Shown here one piece after another: positions 1 to 11,608 of a stretch of 64,000 nucleotides of DNA (position 1 is its first letter; every line of letters starts with the position of its first letter). The notes below the pieces were generated by a model that ran no database searches, had not been told where the DNA came from, and saw nothing but the letters and a program-made list of their open reading frames with translations. The translations under genes were made by a program, and so were the position numbers. Origin of the DNA: Symbiodinium natans (Eukaryota > Sar > Dinophyceae > Suessiales > Symbiodiniaceae). The stretch spans positions 1 through 64,000 of the forward strand of contig CAJNDS010000192.1 of NCBI GenBank assembly GCA_905221605.1. The letters are read 5' to 3'.

Positions 1-40
1 GCCAGCGGTCCCTAAGGGCTGCCATCGTTCGAAGTCTATA

Positions 41-330
41 GACCTCTTCCTCAGCTAGCTCCATTGAGAAGCCGCCACAACCGAGATGGAGGACCAGCAT
101 GAAAGTTTCCTCCGCTGCGTTTTGCTTTTAGTACCGGTTGGTGCTTGACTGCGTCGTAGTTTGGGCCCTGGGTTTGGCTTATCCCAGCCCGGCTGCCGGG
201 CTCACAAAGCAAAATCACCAGAGGACAGAAACACAATAACAGTGCACCGCTACAGGAAGTGCACGGACCACGGAGCAACCTGCCTCATCCCTGAGAGTCT
301 AGATGCAACTTGTCGAGTTTTCGGCATGAA
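41..330. repeat. REP-1 dispersed repeat, copy 1
   Basis: Member of a family of nine. It has gagaagccgccacaa, then a variable poly-linker, a gcccggctgccgggc hairpin-like core (6-bp stems), and the stretch ctacaggaagtgcacggacc. It lies just 3' of gene-head copy 1 on the minus strand. Confidence 0.7.
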
Positions 331-399
331 GCAGTGTCTTGTCTTAGTCGTCTACATTGATTCCGAGCTTTTGCAAGACTCTGCAATTACTTAATTGTG

Positions 400-1117
400 C
401 GGGAGATTGGCTCCTGCCACTGGAAAGCCCCCTCCCAAACGTTTCGAGGGCCTCCACACGACGTCAGATCTTGACAGAACACGCAAGCCCACAGCGGCAC
501 CCTGCATCCCGTAGAATGTGTAAATGCAGTCTCTTAAGAAGTCAGACCTCTTTATATTCCAGCCCTCCCGTGCGATCACGGCAAATCCCGATAGAAATCG
601 TCTCTGACCACATGCATCCACATGCCGCCTCAACAAAGGCGTCGACAAGAGCCTCCTGAACACGTTCTGTGCACTTTCTCCTTTGCCCAGCACCCACTCC
701 TCCCACCCCCCGGGCCCGGTTTAAAAAAGAGGTGGGGACTGGGCGCCGAGCCTATTTGGGCTCCAAGAAGTTTGTCCAGTCTAGCCGCCACTTTTAAAAC
801 CCAACGCTTCAGCAAATCTTCAGATTAAAATTTAAGAAACGATCTTAGTTTCAAGGCTCAGCCCACGAAATTTGGCAATGAGTCGTGCCGCCTTCCCGAA
901 TGGCAGAAGACCCGCGCCAGCCATCTGAAATGTTGGACTTCAAAGCTTCCGGAGTCGGTGTGACAGGGCTTGGGCTTCCTGCTTTCTTGTGGATCTTTCA
1001 TACCCTCAAGAAGCGCCACGAAAATCGGGGGAGGACACTGCGGAGAACCCGTCCCCACTTTCGAGAGGCAGCAACACTTCGGGAGAGGCAGAGCAGGCGG
1101 AGCGGGTGCGCCCCCAC
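400..1117. other. 3' side of gene-head copy 1, no further exon seen
   Basis: Highly conserved with 29180-29909 (and in part 54260-55002) but no LRR or other exon was recognised after 1118. The conservation fits intron or recently duplicated DNA. Confidence 0.5.
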
Positions 1118-3017
1118 CTTCGCCTCTGCGTCTCCGAAGCCGGAGTCCGTCAGCCTCAGATCCCGCAGGCGGCTCCAGGGCAGCGCCCGCACCAGGGCCT
1201 GGCGCGAACAGACCAACAAAAAGAAGGGGCCTGAAAAGGGCTTATTCGTGCTTACAGAAAATGAGGGAGGCTCGGGGCATGCTTTGCAGGGGCGCACCAG
1301 GGCCTGGCACGGGGAGAACAAAAAAGGAAGCTGAATAGGGCCAATAGGGCTTATTCGGGGCTGAAAAGCTTTAGAACAAAGTTTTGTCGGCTTTGGACAG
1401 TAGGGCCTTTATGCGATTGCCTTTTAGGAAAGAAAGGAATGGGAGGCTCGGGGCATGCTCCGTAGGGGGCGCGCGCTCTCCTGCCTGGAAGGCCTCGCCG
1501 GCCAGCTCGCTGCCGTCCACTTCCACCACCTCCAGCCGCTCGTAGTGCGGCAGCGCCCGGGCCAGCACCTGCACCTGGGCTTCGGGCAGCTGCCCCAGAC
1601 TCAGCACCGTGGCCTCGGCCGCCTTCTCCCGGAAGACCTTGGCCTGGAGCTGCAGCACCGGCTCCAGGTCCGACCTGTGGGTGAACTTCAGGGTCCCCCT
1701 CTCCGCTTCGGCGCGGAACTCCGCGGGCGCCATGGGCGCCTCGCAGTTCCGGCCTTCGCGGAAGGGGATCCTGATGCTCTTCCAGGGGCAGTCACGGGCC
1801 AAGGACCACTGCACCTCCGCCCTGCACCAGCCGCGCTGCAGGTACGGCGTGCTGTTCCGGTGCAGCTGCGGGCAGGGCGGGCTGCAGCCGAAGTGGCATC
1901 CGGCACCGCAGCTACCTGTCTCGTCGGTGTCCCGCAGCTCGGCCAGCGCCACGTCCGTCACGGCGTTGTCGGGGAGGTAGAAGACCTTAGCGGTCCCAGG
2001 CAGCTCGGGCCCGGGCCGGTCGTGGAGGCCCGGCGTCAGGTCCTCGATCCTTAGCGACCAGGTCTCATCATGCGCGTAGAGGAGGTGCATGTGGGCCATG
2101 CCCTTCGCGAAGTAGACGTCCTGACGGAAGCGCATCTGTAGACATCGCAGGCCCTCATGTCCCCCAACCGCCCCCTCACGAGGAAGCAACACAGACAACG
2201 GCACAAAACCGACGTAGAGATTCTACTGTCAGCCAGTCCAAGCCCATCCTGCTCTTCAGTTCGCGGGAACTGGTACAGGGACATGTAATCCACAAAGATG
2301 GCAGCCTGGCACGTGTCCGCATTTGGCGCTGCACTTTACTCACATGCATCTAGCCATGATCTGAAAGGCTTCTTAGGGGTGTGGAGGCGGCAGGCAACAA
2401 GCTGCTCTCAGCTGGGCCGTTTCAAAGAGCAGTTTTTTGGGAGCCTCAGGGCATCTCAGGGCTCCACTCGCACATGCGAAACGACCTTCCCTACCTTGCA
2501 AAAAAAATGTGTTCCGAGCAGTGCCCAGTTGCGCCTCCCAGTCCTTGTCGAGGTTCTGGGCCGGGGCGATCTTCTGCAGGATCTTCGCGAAGGTGTCAAG
2601 TGCTTCTACCAGCACTCGCAGCCTCAGGCGCTGCAGCGGAAGTGACAACAGTCTCTTCAAAATCAGACACAGTTTACAGTTACAGATTGCGAACCTGAGC
2701 CACTGAGCTGGGGCTCCCTGCTGGAACCTGGCCACGTCCGGGATCTCGCGGCTCTCCCACGAGTGCGAGAGTGCCATGACCGAGAAGCGGTGGGTGTTGC
2801 CCACCTCACCGCCTGGCAGCTTCGCCTCCAGCTCCTCCTGCGCCAGCAGGGCCGGGCGACCGTCCTTGGTCCGCATCCCCTCGGCTTCCTGGCGCCGGGG
2901 CATGGTGCGGCCCTCTGCCAGGAGCTCCCGGAGGAAGTCGGCGCGGACGAGCCGCACCTTGGCATCCCGGCAGTACGCCAGCAGGCCCTTCTGGTCCCGA
3001 AGGCTGTAGATGGCTAC
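1118..3017 (-). CDS. HET/TIR-like + LRR gene head, copy 1 (5 exons)
   Basis: Five exons were joined with consistent phase: 3017-2695, 2622-2495, 2328-2249, 2120-1485 and 1198-1118, giving 416 codons. Residues 82-89 are ALSHSWES, 161-171 IFVDYMSLYQF, 172-177 PRTEEQ, 188-194 MHLLYAH and 270-277 YLQRGWCR. Cysteines 248, 252, 256 and 260 form a CX3CX3CX3C cluster. Residues from about 348 on are the first LRR, and the 81-nt last exon is a second LRR (ALVRALP...LRDLRLTDSGF). Donors are GT, GT, GA, GC and GT in order; acceptors are AG^G except intron 2 (AG^C). The true start lies upstream: the ATG at 3029 is not conserved in copy 2, and the cag^gta acceptor at 3017 is shared by all copies. The ALSHxWE...FVDY...PRTEEQD...WCRxE pattern is one I associate with expanded dinoflagellate families, and it parallels HET/TIR-like domains; that link is inference. 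Downstream LRR exons would lie beyond the left edge of the window. Confidence 0.72.
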
Positions 3018-3590
3018 CTGCGCAGGCACGGTGAGCTTGCCAAGCTAGAGACACTCGACGTAGCGAGCTCGCCTTTTCCAAGTAGGAGGGAGCGATCACA
3101 GAAGCAAAAAACAACTGCCTAGGTGTTCCAGAACCTTTGAAACTTTAAGGTGGGTGAAAGCATCTTGATGACTCCGAGTGCTTTGTGAGTCTTGCGGTGC
3201 CGTCAGTGTGACATGAAAATGTCTCGTGATGATCTCTGGAGGGAATGCAGTACACGCCATGAGTTTCGGCACCCATTCTCAAGGGCCAAATTTTAACGAT
3301 TGGCTCAGCAATGAAGTCTGGAATCATCTGGAGGTGTTCTGGAGTCTTCCTGCAGCCTAGTCTGAGAGCCCGGCCTGGCTACTGGAAGCAAAACATTTCC
3401 GGCAGATTGCGGCCCGGGGAAACAGCATCCGAATGACAAATAACTAGAGGGAGTGCAGATCTCTCTGTGTGGCGCATCAGCAAGCTTCCCTGTGAACCGC
3501 CCATTGCAGCACCCCAGCCCATCCCTCGGTTTACAGGGGGGGGGGGGGGTCAGGGAAACGGAGCTGGAAGAACCCGGAAGAGGAGCCGCG

Positions 3591-3745
3591 CGGCCTCGGC
3601 TTTGGACTCCGGCTCCTACGAGGCGCGGCGCACACATCCATACCGCACTGAAGCCACTATGACTATTACCATAACCGCCCTTTCGTCCTCCGTGGCGGGC
3701 TCGGAGGGATCGGCGGCTTCCTCGGCTTGGCTTGTCTAGCACATG
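3591..3745. repeat. Roughly 150-bp dispersed repeat
   Basis: The stretch from cctcggctttggactccggctcc to ggcgggctcggagggctcggcggcttcctcggc recurs at 5985-6140, 32148-32320 and 57229-57390. It is GC-rich and was not recognised as coding. Confidence 0.65.
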
Positions 3746-3848
3746 CTCAGAAAAAGGGCCGAGTCCGCACTCCAAGAGAACCCTCCCTCTCGAAGCCTCC
3801 CTCTCTCCCGTCTCATTCTAAGGCACAGCTTCGTTCCCCCCAACTTAC

Positions 3849-3950
3849 CATCAAGCCCAGGTGCTGCCTCTGCAGGGGGTTCCTCCCTCGCACCAGCGTC
3901 TCCAGATCCTTCCCGGGGTCCGTGATGCCACAAAACAAATCCACGAGCTC
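3849..3950 (-). CDS. Conserved 34-codon exon, copy i
   Basis: The minus strand reads ELVDLFCGITDPGKDLETL..., ending LQRQHLGLM directly before the consensus donor ATG^GTAAGT. An acceptor ctacagag lies just before GAG. The same exon with the same donor and open frame recurs 870 bp away (4719-4820), which argues that it is coding. I do not recognise the family. It lies upstream of gene-head copy 1 on the same strand and could be a 5' exon of that gene or of another. Confidence 0.45.
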
Positions 3951-4718
3951 TCTGTAGCTGCTTTTCACAGAGCTGCGACTTGGACACCCGCTCCCTACAA
4001 CACCCCCAATAGTGCACGACGCAGCTCTGCGGCTCTGCAGCCCTCATGCCCCGGCCTGCAGCCCGGCTCACTGCCTCTGCACGCAAGAAACGAAGAACCA
4101 ACGCGCGCAACGCCTCTTAAGTTGCAGCACAATATCTTTGCAGGGCCTCTGATGTACTTTCTCAGCGTTTGGACACCACGGCGTAGAATTCAAGGCTACA
4201 GCCTTTGCGTGGGCTTTCTCCGGATCCGGCTTCGCGCGCAGCACCGGAACACACCGGAAGCATTCGGAGTCGGGGCCCATGCAAGGAGTGACAGGCTGAG
4301 GGATGCCCAGGCCAGTGCACAAGGAATTCGCAAGATCCGCTGGGGTGGCGACTGGACAGCGCGGGAATCTAACAAGTCCTATATGCCAAGGAATGCCGAG
4401 AAACCAAGCTTTCTGCGGGGGCCCCGGTAAGGTTAAGGGACATCTTTTGGGTGAAGGGTTCTGGGAGGTCGGGGAGTTCCAAGGGTTCAAACAAGGCCGA
4501 GCACACGAAAAAACTTGTCACTGGCCTCTGCCTCCGATGCTACCACAGGAGGAGCCAAGCAATGCCAATCTCAAAAAGGTATAGGGTGTCTCCTTGTCAT
4601 CCACCCGACCTTCCCATGCTGAGAAAACGGCCGAGTCCGCACTCCAAGACAAGCCTCCCTCTCGAAGCCTCCCTCTTCGATCTCATTCTAAGGCACAGCT
4701 TCGTTCCCCCCAACTTAC

Positions 4719-4820
4719 CATCAAGCCCAGGTGCTGCCTCTGCAGGGGGTTCCTCCCTCGCACCAGCGTCTCCAGATCCTTCCCGGGGTCCGTGATGCCA
4801 CAAAACACACCCACAAGCTC
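4719..4820 (-). CDS. Conserved 34-codon exon, copy ii
   Basis: Tandem copy of 3849-3950. It reads ELVGVFCGITDPGKDLETL... to LQRQHLGLM and ends at ATG^GTAAGT; the only residue changes are at the N-terminal end (VDL to VGV). About 230 bp around the exon are duplicated with it. Two such exons in series would alter phase only if both were spliced together with an unseen phase. Confidence 0.45.
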
Positions 4821-5268
4821 TATCTATGCAGCTGCTTTTTGCAGAGTATATAGTGCGACACGACGCAGCTCTGCGGCTCTGCAGCCCTCATGCCCCGGCC
4901 TGCAGCCCGGCTCGGGGCCTCTGCACACAAGAAAAGAAGGACGAACGCTTGCAACGTCTTCAGTTGCAAGGGCATAGAGTTCAAGGTACACAGCCTTTAC
5001 ATGACTTTCTTCGGATCCGGCTTCGAGTGACGCACAGGAACACCAGAAGCATTCGACTTTCCTACACCGATCACGCACCCAAACCCTTCAGGCATCAGGA
5101 TCAGGAGCCAGTGGACATTTTAACTGCAGTTGCAATGCTGATCCCCGCGGTACCCAGCCTTTTGCTCCGGGGCAGCATCCGCAGGATGCAATGGCACTTC
5201 CTTCGCACCTCCAGGGTCAATGCAGGCATGTGGGACCGCGACAGCCACAACAACTGATGGCTCAGCAC

Positions 5269-5727
5269 TCATTGCGACTTCGTGTATCGGTCCATGCCTA
5301 CAGCTCTTAAGGCTGGAGAGACTTGGTGGCCTGCTGCGGCTTCTCCTGAAACCTGCAAGACTTCCACATGGACAGTGCCTTCTGCTGTTGAAAGTGGATC
5401 CGACATGATTTTGTCACGGCCCTTTGTGAACACAGATTGAACGTTCCGAAGCCCCGTGATCTTTGACATTGTAAACTTGTCCAAAGGTTCATATCCCAAG
5501 CCCAGATAACTTAAATAACCCTGGACACACAGGACGCCCTGCCGTCTGTGCTTGGACGAAACCGCCCGTGGGCTCAGGATCTGCAAACCCTGGCGCGCAT
5601 CACGTGAGCCTGCGTGGGCATTGCATCCGAGGGCAGAGCCAAATGCGATGCCTGGCGCCAGCCCGAGGGCAATGCAGCTAATGCTGTGTGCTGCCATTCT
5701 GGAGTTAAAGACTGTCGTAGCCCTCAA
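5269..5727 (-). CDS. Open reading frame, possible exon, unknown
   Basis: A 152-codon open frame on the minus strand, with a middle part (YLSYLGLGYEPLDKF, KGRDKIMSDPLSTAEG) that looks more protein-like than the surrounding shadow frames. No family was recognised. Part of the DNA (about 5571-5720) has a diverged relative at 57460-57600 in which the frame is not kept, which weakens the coding case. Confidence 0.2.
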   Translation of the reverse strand: MRATTVFNSRMAAHSISCIALGLAPGIAFGSALGCNAHAGSRDARQGLQILSPRAVSSKHRRQGVLCVQGYLSYLGLGYEPLDKFTMSKITGLRNVQSVFTKGRDKIMSDPLSTAEGTVHVEVLQVSGEAAAGHQVSPALRAVGMDRYTKSQ

Positions 5728-8461
5728 AAGATCCTCAAAAGCTTTCAGGGGAATTTATGAGCTGAGCACTGACACAAGCACCTATAGGCGTGCTGGAACC
5801 TCTAAGATATCTTCTTGTGGCCTAGTGAGCGACACCATGAGGTCACCATGAACAAGAACACTTGCTACTGGAAGCAACGTCACATGGTCGTAGTGCGGGC
5901 CGAACCTCGGAATGTGTTCGGCTCTCACTCAGTGGCAGCTGCTACAAGCCCTGGGCATCAACACTCCGAGCGCATCTGGCCTCGGTTGTGGACTCCGGCT
6001 CCTATGAGGCTCAAGCTACTCTGCAACCCACTTGCTACTAGTACACATCCGCTATGCATCGCCCAAGCCACGAACCGTCACAAATCGCAACCGCCCTTCG
6101 TCCTTGGCAGGCTCGGAGGGCTCGGCCATTTCCTCGGACGTGCCAGAATCTGCTCTCTCCAAGTGCTCCCTCGCTTCCATCTATAAACGTCTCCAGGAAG
6201 ACGAGAACATCTCTGCTAGGATCTACAGGAACCGAACGTTCTCGCGGCATAGAGCCCTCACGCGGCCCCTCCAAACTGATGCCCCAAAACCCAAAACTGC
6301 AAAATTCTGCATACAGCCCGTCCAAACGTGGACTCAACGCCCCCCCCCCCCCGCCCCCGCTCCCCCCAACAAAGGCTTTAAGCCCCGATGCCAAAGGCTC
6401 CAAAGGCGCAGCAGCTGCGGACGCCAGCCTTGCCAAGGGTTATTTTGGGGGGTATTTGGGGGTTGACAGGGTTTACAGGTTTACGAGCCCTTGCAAACGA
6501 TGAAGGGTTTTCGCGCATTCAAGAAGCACCAGGTCAGTCGGCCATTTCAGACCACCCAACCACCCCCCCCCCACCCACCCCCCCAGCCGTGGAAAAAACA
6601 GCTCAGGATCCGAGCTTCAGGATTTACAGTACGCAGTTATACTCTTGACAAAAGGGGATGATGCAACAAGGTACATGTCCCTGCTATAAGTGTACATAGG
6701 TTATTCCAGGTTCGTTTTAAGGTTCAGACATACTCAGTCTTTGAGAAGCAGATTGATGGTATCCGCTGTTGGAATGCTCCTACTTCAGCCACTTCAGCCC
6801 GGGCTGTTGGAAGAAGCACAGTGATCCGCCCAGCGTAAAGCCTGAACCTTGACCCTGAAACCCTCCATCTCCAGCCCCTAAAGCCCCAAACCCTGAGACC
6901 TCTTTCATTGCAACTCCCCTTCGTACCTTGCTGCCGGCCCAGCAGCCTGCAGGGCTGAACTTGCCAAGCTAGCAGTCCCAAACTGATGGTGGGATATTTC
7001 ATGTGGTGGATCTGTTGTTGTTAGAGGCCACCCTCCTCCAGACCGCACACCACTTCCCGTGCTACACCCCCAGCGCCCGACAAGTCCGAGAGGTGATCTG
7101 CACGACCCCAAACCGTGACCGCCGACGAGTTGGCACGAGTTGGCGCCTGCGCTTCGTCAGAACTATATCTCAAGACGAAGCTTGAATGTCCCTCAAGGTT
7201 GCCGGCCTCCACTGAGAGTGCAGCACTCTCTGGTGCCCAGGAACTCGTGGGCGCTGCTCCCTGGAAAGCCGCACCAAGCCAATGGGTAAAAAATTTTTTA
7301 CCTGTTTCTCAGACAAGCTGAGGCCTTCCCCAAGGAGCTGCAATTCTGAGCGCTACTGCAGTCACTGTAGGGTGACGTGGCCCGCGCTGTTGAGGGAAGG
7401 AGGGGTGCCCTTTCAAGGGAGAGCCTGTGAGGCAGGCCGTGCTAAACATAACACAGCTCTGCGCATTCACCACGTGAGCTCTCAGACGTACCGGAACACT
7501 ATGATTACCACGGAATGTCCAGGTACAGGACTAGCATGAGGATCCCGAGACCCTGTGAGCCTGCAGGACTGTACGGTTTCCAGTCCAGGCTTCGGGGTTT
7601 CGGGTCTTCCGAAGGAGCAGGCCGATCCTAGAAGCTAAATCGCATGTCTTCGTTCTCAAAGGAGTGCGGGGTGTGGGATTGGAGATCTATCTACCTTTGC
7701 CCGGAAAGTCCGTAAATCCAAAATCCTCAAGCCTTGAATGCCTCAAGTCACGGGACTCAAGGAGGGACCCTTACAAGGGACCTTAGCAACGTAGGGGCTA
7801 CTTGGGGTTTATAAAGGGGAATAAGATGAAGGGTCCCTTCGAGGGGTCCTCATAAGATCCCTGAATCAGAACCTACGCCGCCCTGCAGCCGAGAGCCTAG
7901 CGACAAGCGACCCTCGCCTCGTCGAGCTCTGCAGGCATACGGGACGGTTCTTCCTGCCTGCTGCCAGGTTAAGGGTTAAGAGCAACTCTCCGAATCTCGA
8001 ATGCAGAAAGATCGGAAGGGCACAAGGGTTGGGTTGCCTTTTTAAGTCTCGGGTTCGTTCGGTCCCATGCCTTCAAGGCATGCTCACTCTCGCTCTCTCT
8101 TTCTCGGAGAGCCGAGCCTAGTGGCATTCTGCACCTACCCCATGCGCAACAAAAAATTTTCCCCCTATGCGTACCGCCAGAAGCTCGCTTAGTTGTAAAT
8201 TTCCTCTTTGCTTACCTGTAACTTTCTGTGTTTGTGCTACATTTACTTGCTTGTAACTTCTTTTTTTGCTTACTCGTAACTTTTTCCGTGCCGTTTCCCG
8301 AGGAGGGGTGCCAAAACCCTTGCTTGCCTATAACTTTTTTTCGGCCTCAAACTGCGAATGCTGTAAATTACAGCATATGCAGTCCGTTACAGGCTTCAAG
8401 TCTTGCAACTTGCAGTCTTGCGGGGCTTCGCGCGCTTAGGCCTTATCCCTTAGAGCTCCCG
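5728..8461. other. No gene recognised
   Basis: Holds one copy of the 150-bp repeat (5985-6140), poly-C tracts near 6340 and 6560, and scattered gggttta words. No open frame with exon-like features was supported. Confidence 0.5.
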
Positions 8462-9330
8462 GGGAGCTTAGGGTTTCGGGTTTAGGGTTTTAGGCCCCTG
8501 TCCTACCTATGGGAGGTGCCTGTCTAAGGGGTTATTAGGGCTTAAGTGTTGAGGGGTTTTCGGGGTTTAGGGTTTAGGGGTTTTTGCCCCCACTCCCATT
8601 TGCAAACACAGCACGCGCATGATGGGTTCGAAAAAGAATAAAGCCGGGGGGGGGGGGGGGGGGGGTGTACGCAGCCCCCCCATTTGCAAACACAAATGCT
8701 CACATGATGAGATTTGAAAAAGCATGCCTATGTTTAGGGGCTTCTAGGGTTTAGGGCTTAGGGTTTTTCAAGTTTTGGTTTTATTAAGGTTTAGGGCTTA
8801 GGGTTTTTAGGGTTGCGGGTTTTTTGGGTTTAGGGCTCAGGGGTTCTTAGGGTGTATAGGGCTTAGGGCGTTTAGGGCTTAGGGTCTTTTAGAGCTTAGG
8901 GTTTAGGGCTTATGAGGGTTTAGCGTTTGAGGGTTTAGGGCCAGGTTTTTGGGGTTTAGGGCTCAGGGGTTTTGAGGGTTTAGAGCTTAGGGCTTTTAGG
9001 GTTTAGGGGTTTTAGGGTGTAGGCTTCGGGTTTTTGAGGGTTTAGGGTTTAGGGTTTAGGGCAAGGTTTTTCGGGTTTAGGGGTTCAGGGGTTTTGAGGG
9101 TTTAGGGTTTAGGGTTTTTAGGGTTTAGGGTTTTTAGGGTTCAGGGTTTTTAAGGGTTTCGGGCTTAGGGGTTTTTAGGGTTTGGGTTTTTGTTGGGGTT
9201 TAGGGCTGGGTTTAGGGTTTAGGGCTCTTTGGGGATTAGAGTTTTTATTTGGGTTTATGGATTAGGGCTTAGGCTTAGGGTTTTCTAGGAGGACTCAGGG
9301 GCTTTTAGGGTTTTGGGGCTTTTTGAGTTT
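8462..9330. repeat. Large degenerate TTTAGGG tract
   Basis: About 870 bp in which gggtttaggg-type words recur with spacing and base changes (gggcttaggg, gggtttttaggg). All are in the G-rich orientation on the plus strand. Perfect heptamer runs are short (up to about three to four). It is interstitial in this window. Confidence 0.85.
8646..8665. repeat. Poly-G tract
   Basis: About 20 consecutive G, inside the telomere-like region. Confidence 0.9.
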
Positions 9331-9400
9331 GATTGGGGTTGAGGGTCCCCAAACCCCCAATTCCTTTATAATTACTGCGCGTGCCAACAGCCCGGGTACT

Positions 9401-9459
9401 AAAAGTCACGACTAAGCAAAAAAAAGTCACAACTATGCAAAAAAAAGTCACAACTACCC
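9401..9459. repeat. 21-bp tandem repeat, three units
   Basis: Three units of an A-run followed by gtcac[g/a]acta[a/t]gc, at 9401, 9418 and 9439, immediately after the telomere-like tract. Confidence 0.7.
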
Positions 9460-10509
9460 TAGCTGCCCTAGCTACCCGTACCGCCTGCTTTGCGCCAGGC
9501 AGAAGAAACCCGAAGGCCCGAAGTCCGCCCTTGAGAGCCTCCGCGCCGCTTCGAGAGCTTCGGCCAGGGGATTCGGAGCCTTCCATGCTCAGAGAGGAGA
9601 AGAGCTCAGAAGCATCAGCGGGGTCTCTCAAGGGAGTGAACGACGACGATAATTCGTATTCTGAAAGCCCACAGCTGACGCCTGGAGTTCTCTTCATGGC
9701 ATTGGTGTGAAAGCTAAAGCTCCGAAGTGCTCATTTTTTCTGTCAGCTCCGAGAGCCGGGTTCAGGGCTGCAAAGGGCATTGGGCGTAGGATTCCGCCCT
9801 GGGTTCTGTTCTGACGCAGTTGGGAGACGATTTTTTCTCTTCTGCTTGCCGATGATCGCCATTGTGCTTTATGAGCCCTTGGCATGAAATGCTCGGTGCA
9901 TGCAGAAGTCTTACTTTTTGATTTTGAGGCAGGATGCAACTCTTGGCATACGGTTTTGCTTCAGCTTGCTGGCCGGTTTAAGGTCATGAGGTTTCCCTGC
10001 CTTGCCCCCAGATTACTGCTCCACATTATGCTAAGCATGATGTGAGTGCACACTGGGCCGTGTCGGGCTCGCGGAGCTCTGCATGTTCTAATTAGGGTGC
10101 GTACTTCCTCTAACCATCTGCAAATGGGAAATGGGGGACCTCGAGGTTGACGCGCCGCTGCGCCTGCAGCCTCCGGATCTGCGAGCGCTCCTCAGCCTGA
10201 AAAGAGGTCCGGAGAGGAATCTCAGGTTTTCTGGAGTCAAGTACTCGATACTGCGCAAGACTGTACTCTATTCTATACATTGCTATGTACGCCCTTTCTG
10301 CTCTATACTCGATATACTCTATGCTATGCCAGAAGCGAAGACAGCACGAGGAGCCAGCTGTAAATAGCAGTGTTTTCGGGGCAGGATAGGAAATAAATAC
10401 CCTCGACGCTTTTGTTGAAGTTGAGCTAAAACCTAGGTATTTAAGCGGGTAAAGTGAAGGAAAGTGCGGTGCGGCGTCAACTACCAGACCTTTACGTATT
10501 GGTCGTGGT

Positions 10510-10521
10510 AGCAGTCGTCTT

Positions 10522-10572
<51 letters not shown>

Positions 10573-10598
10573 TGTCCTCGTCCTCGTCGTCGTCGTCG

Positions 10599-10632
<34 letters not shown>

Positions 10633-11036
10633 GGTCGTCGTGGTCGTCGTGGTCGTGGTCGTCGTGGTCGTGGTCGTCGTGGTCGTCGTGGTCGTCGTGG
10701 TCGTCGTGGTCGTCATGGTTGTCGTGGTCGTCGTCGTCGTCGTGGTCGTCGTTGTCTTCGTCGTCGTCGTCGTCGTCGCCGTCGTGGCCGTCGCCGTCGT
10801 CGCCGTCGCCGTCGTCGCCGTGGTCGTGGTCGTCGTCGTGGTCGTCGTCGTGGTCGTCGTGGTCGTCGTGGTCGTCGTGGTGGTCGTGGCGGTCGTGGTG
10901 GGTCGTGGTGGTTCGTGGTCGTTCGTGGTGGTTCGTGGTGGTTCGCGGTCGTCGCGGTCGTCGCGGTCGTCTCGGTCGTCGCGGTCGTCATGGTCGTCGT
11001 GGTCGTCGTGGTCGTCGCCGTCGCAGTCGCCGTCGC

Positions 11037-11068
<32 letters not shown>

Positions 11069-11110
11069 CCGCCGTCGTCGTCGTCGTCGTGGCGGTGGTC
11101 GCGGTCGTCG
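10510..11110. repeat. (GTC)n trinucleotide tract
   Basis: About 600 bp built of gtc, gtg and gcc triplets (gtcgtcgtgg words). All frames are open on both strands and read as poly-V, poly-S or poly-T, so openness here is no evidence of coding. Confidence 0.9.
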
Positions 11111-11575
11111 TAGTAGTGTTGGGGGTCGTGGCTGGCCGGTAAAGTATACTGTGGTGGTAGTAGTAGTAGTCAGTTGTGGCCGTAGTCCTAGCAGTAGTCG
11201 CCGTCATCGTCATCATTATCCCCATCGCAATCCTTCCATTTTCAGAGCAATAAGAGCAAAAACCCTCGTCTACCCTGTCAACATACTACTTGCAGATGAC
11301 CAATCATTAAGTTAGTATTAAGTTCTGAGGCATGGCCTGCAGCGTCTCGAGATGCCGGACCTGCGCACAAACTTCTCTGCTTTGAGGGAGTTTCCCATAT
11401 ACAAAGCACTCCTGGTGTATGTGGTGTATACTCGGCGGCCTGGGTACCGATGTGAAACAGGTCTCGCATTGCGTGGGCAATTTGACCTTAGGCTTCACAG
11501 GATGGTGGCAGTGCTCAGGTGTGCCCTGCTGGGCAGCACAGCATTATCCCCACGGCACTAGAGGGAGGCAACACA

Positions 11576-11608
11576 CAGACACACACACACACACAAAAAA
11601 AAAAAAAA
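11576..11608. repeat. (CA)n plus poly-A
   Basis: Acacac dinucleotides running into 13 A; part of the region shared with 58815-59930. Confidence 0.85.

Noticed and set aside
1455-2054. 199-codon plus-strand frame opposite exon 4
   Set aside because: Shadow of the GC-rich minus-strand exon, which has the conserved motifs and splice sites. The same shadow appears in copies 2 and 3.
3029-3029. ATG as the start codon of gene-head copy 1
   Set aside because: Copy 2 has GCG at the same place, and all copies share a cag^gta acceptor just after it, so the exon is more likely internal.
10454-11315. Long open frames on both strands (poly-V, poly-S, poly-T, poly-R)
   Set aside because: They arise from the GTC/GTG triplet tract, where no stop codon can form; there is no start context or non-repeat domain.
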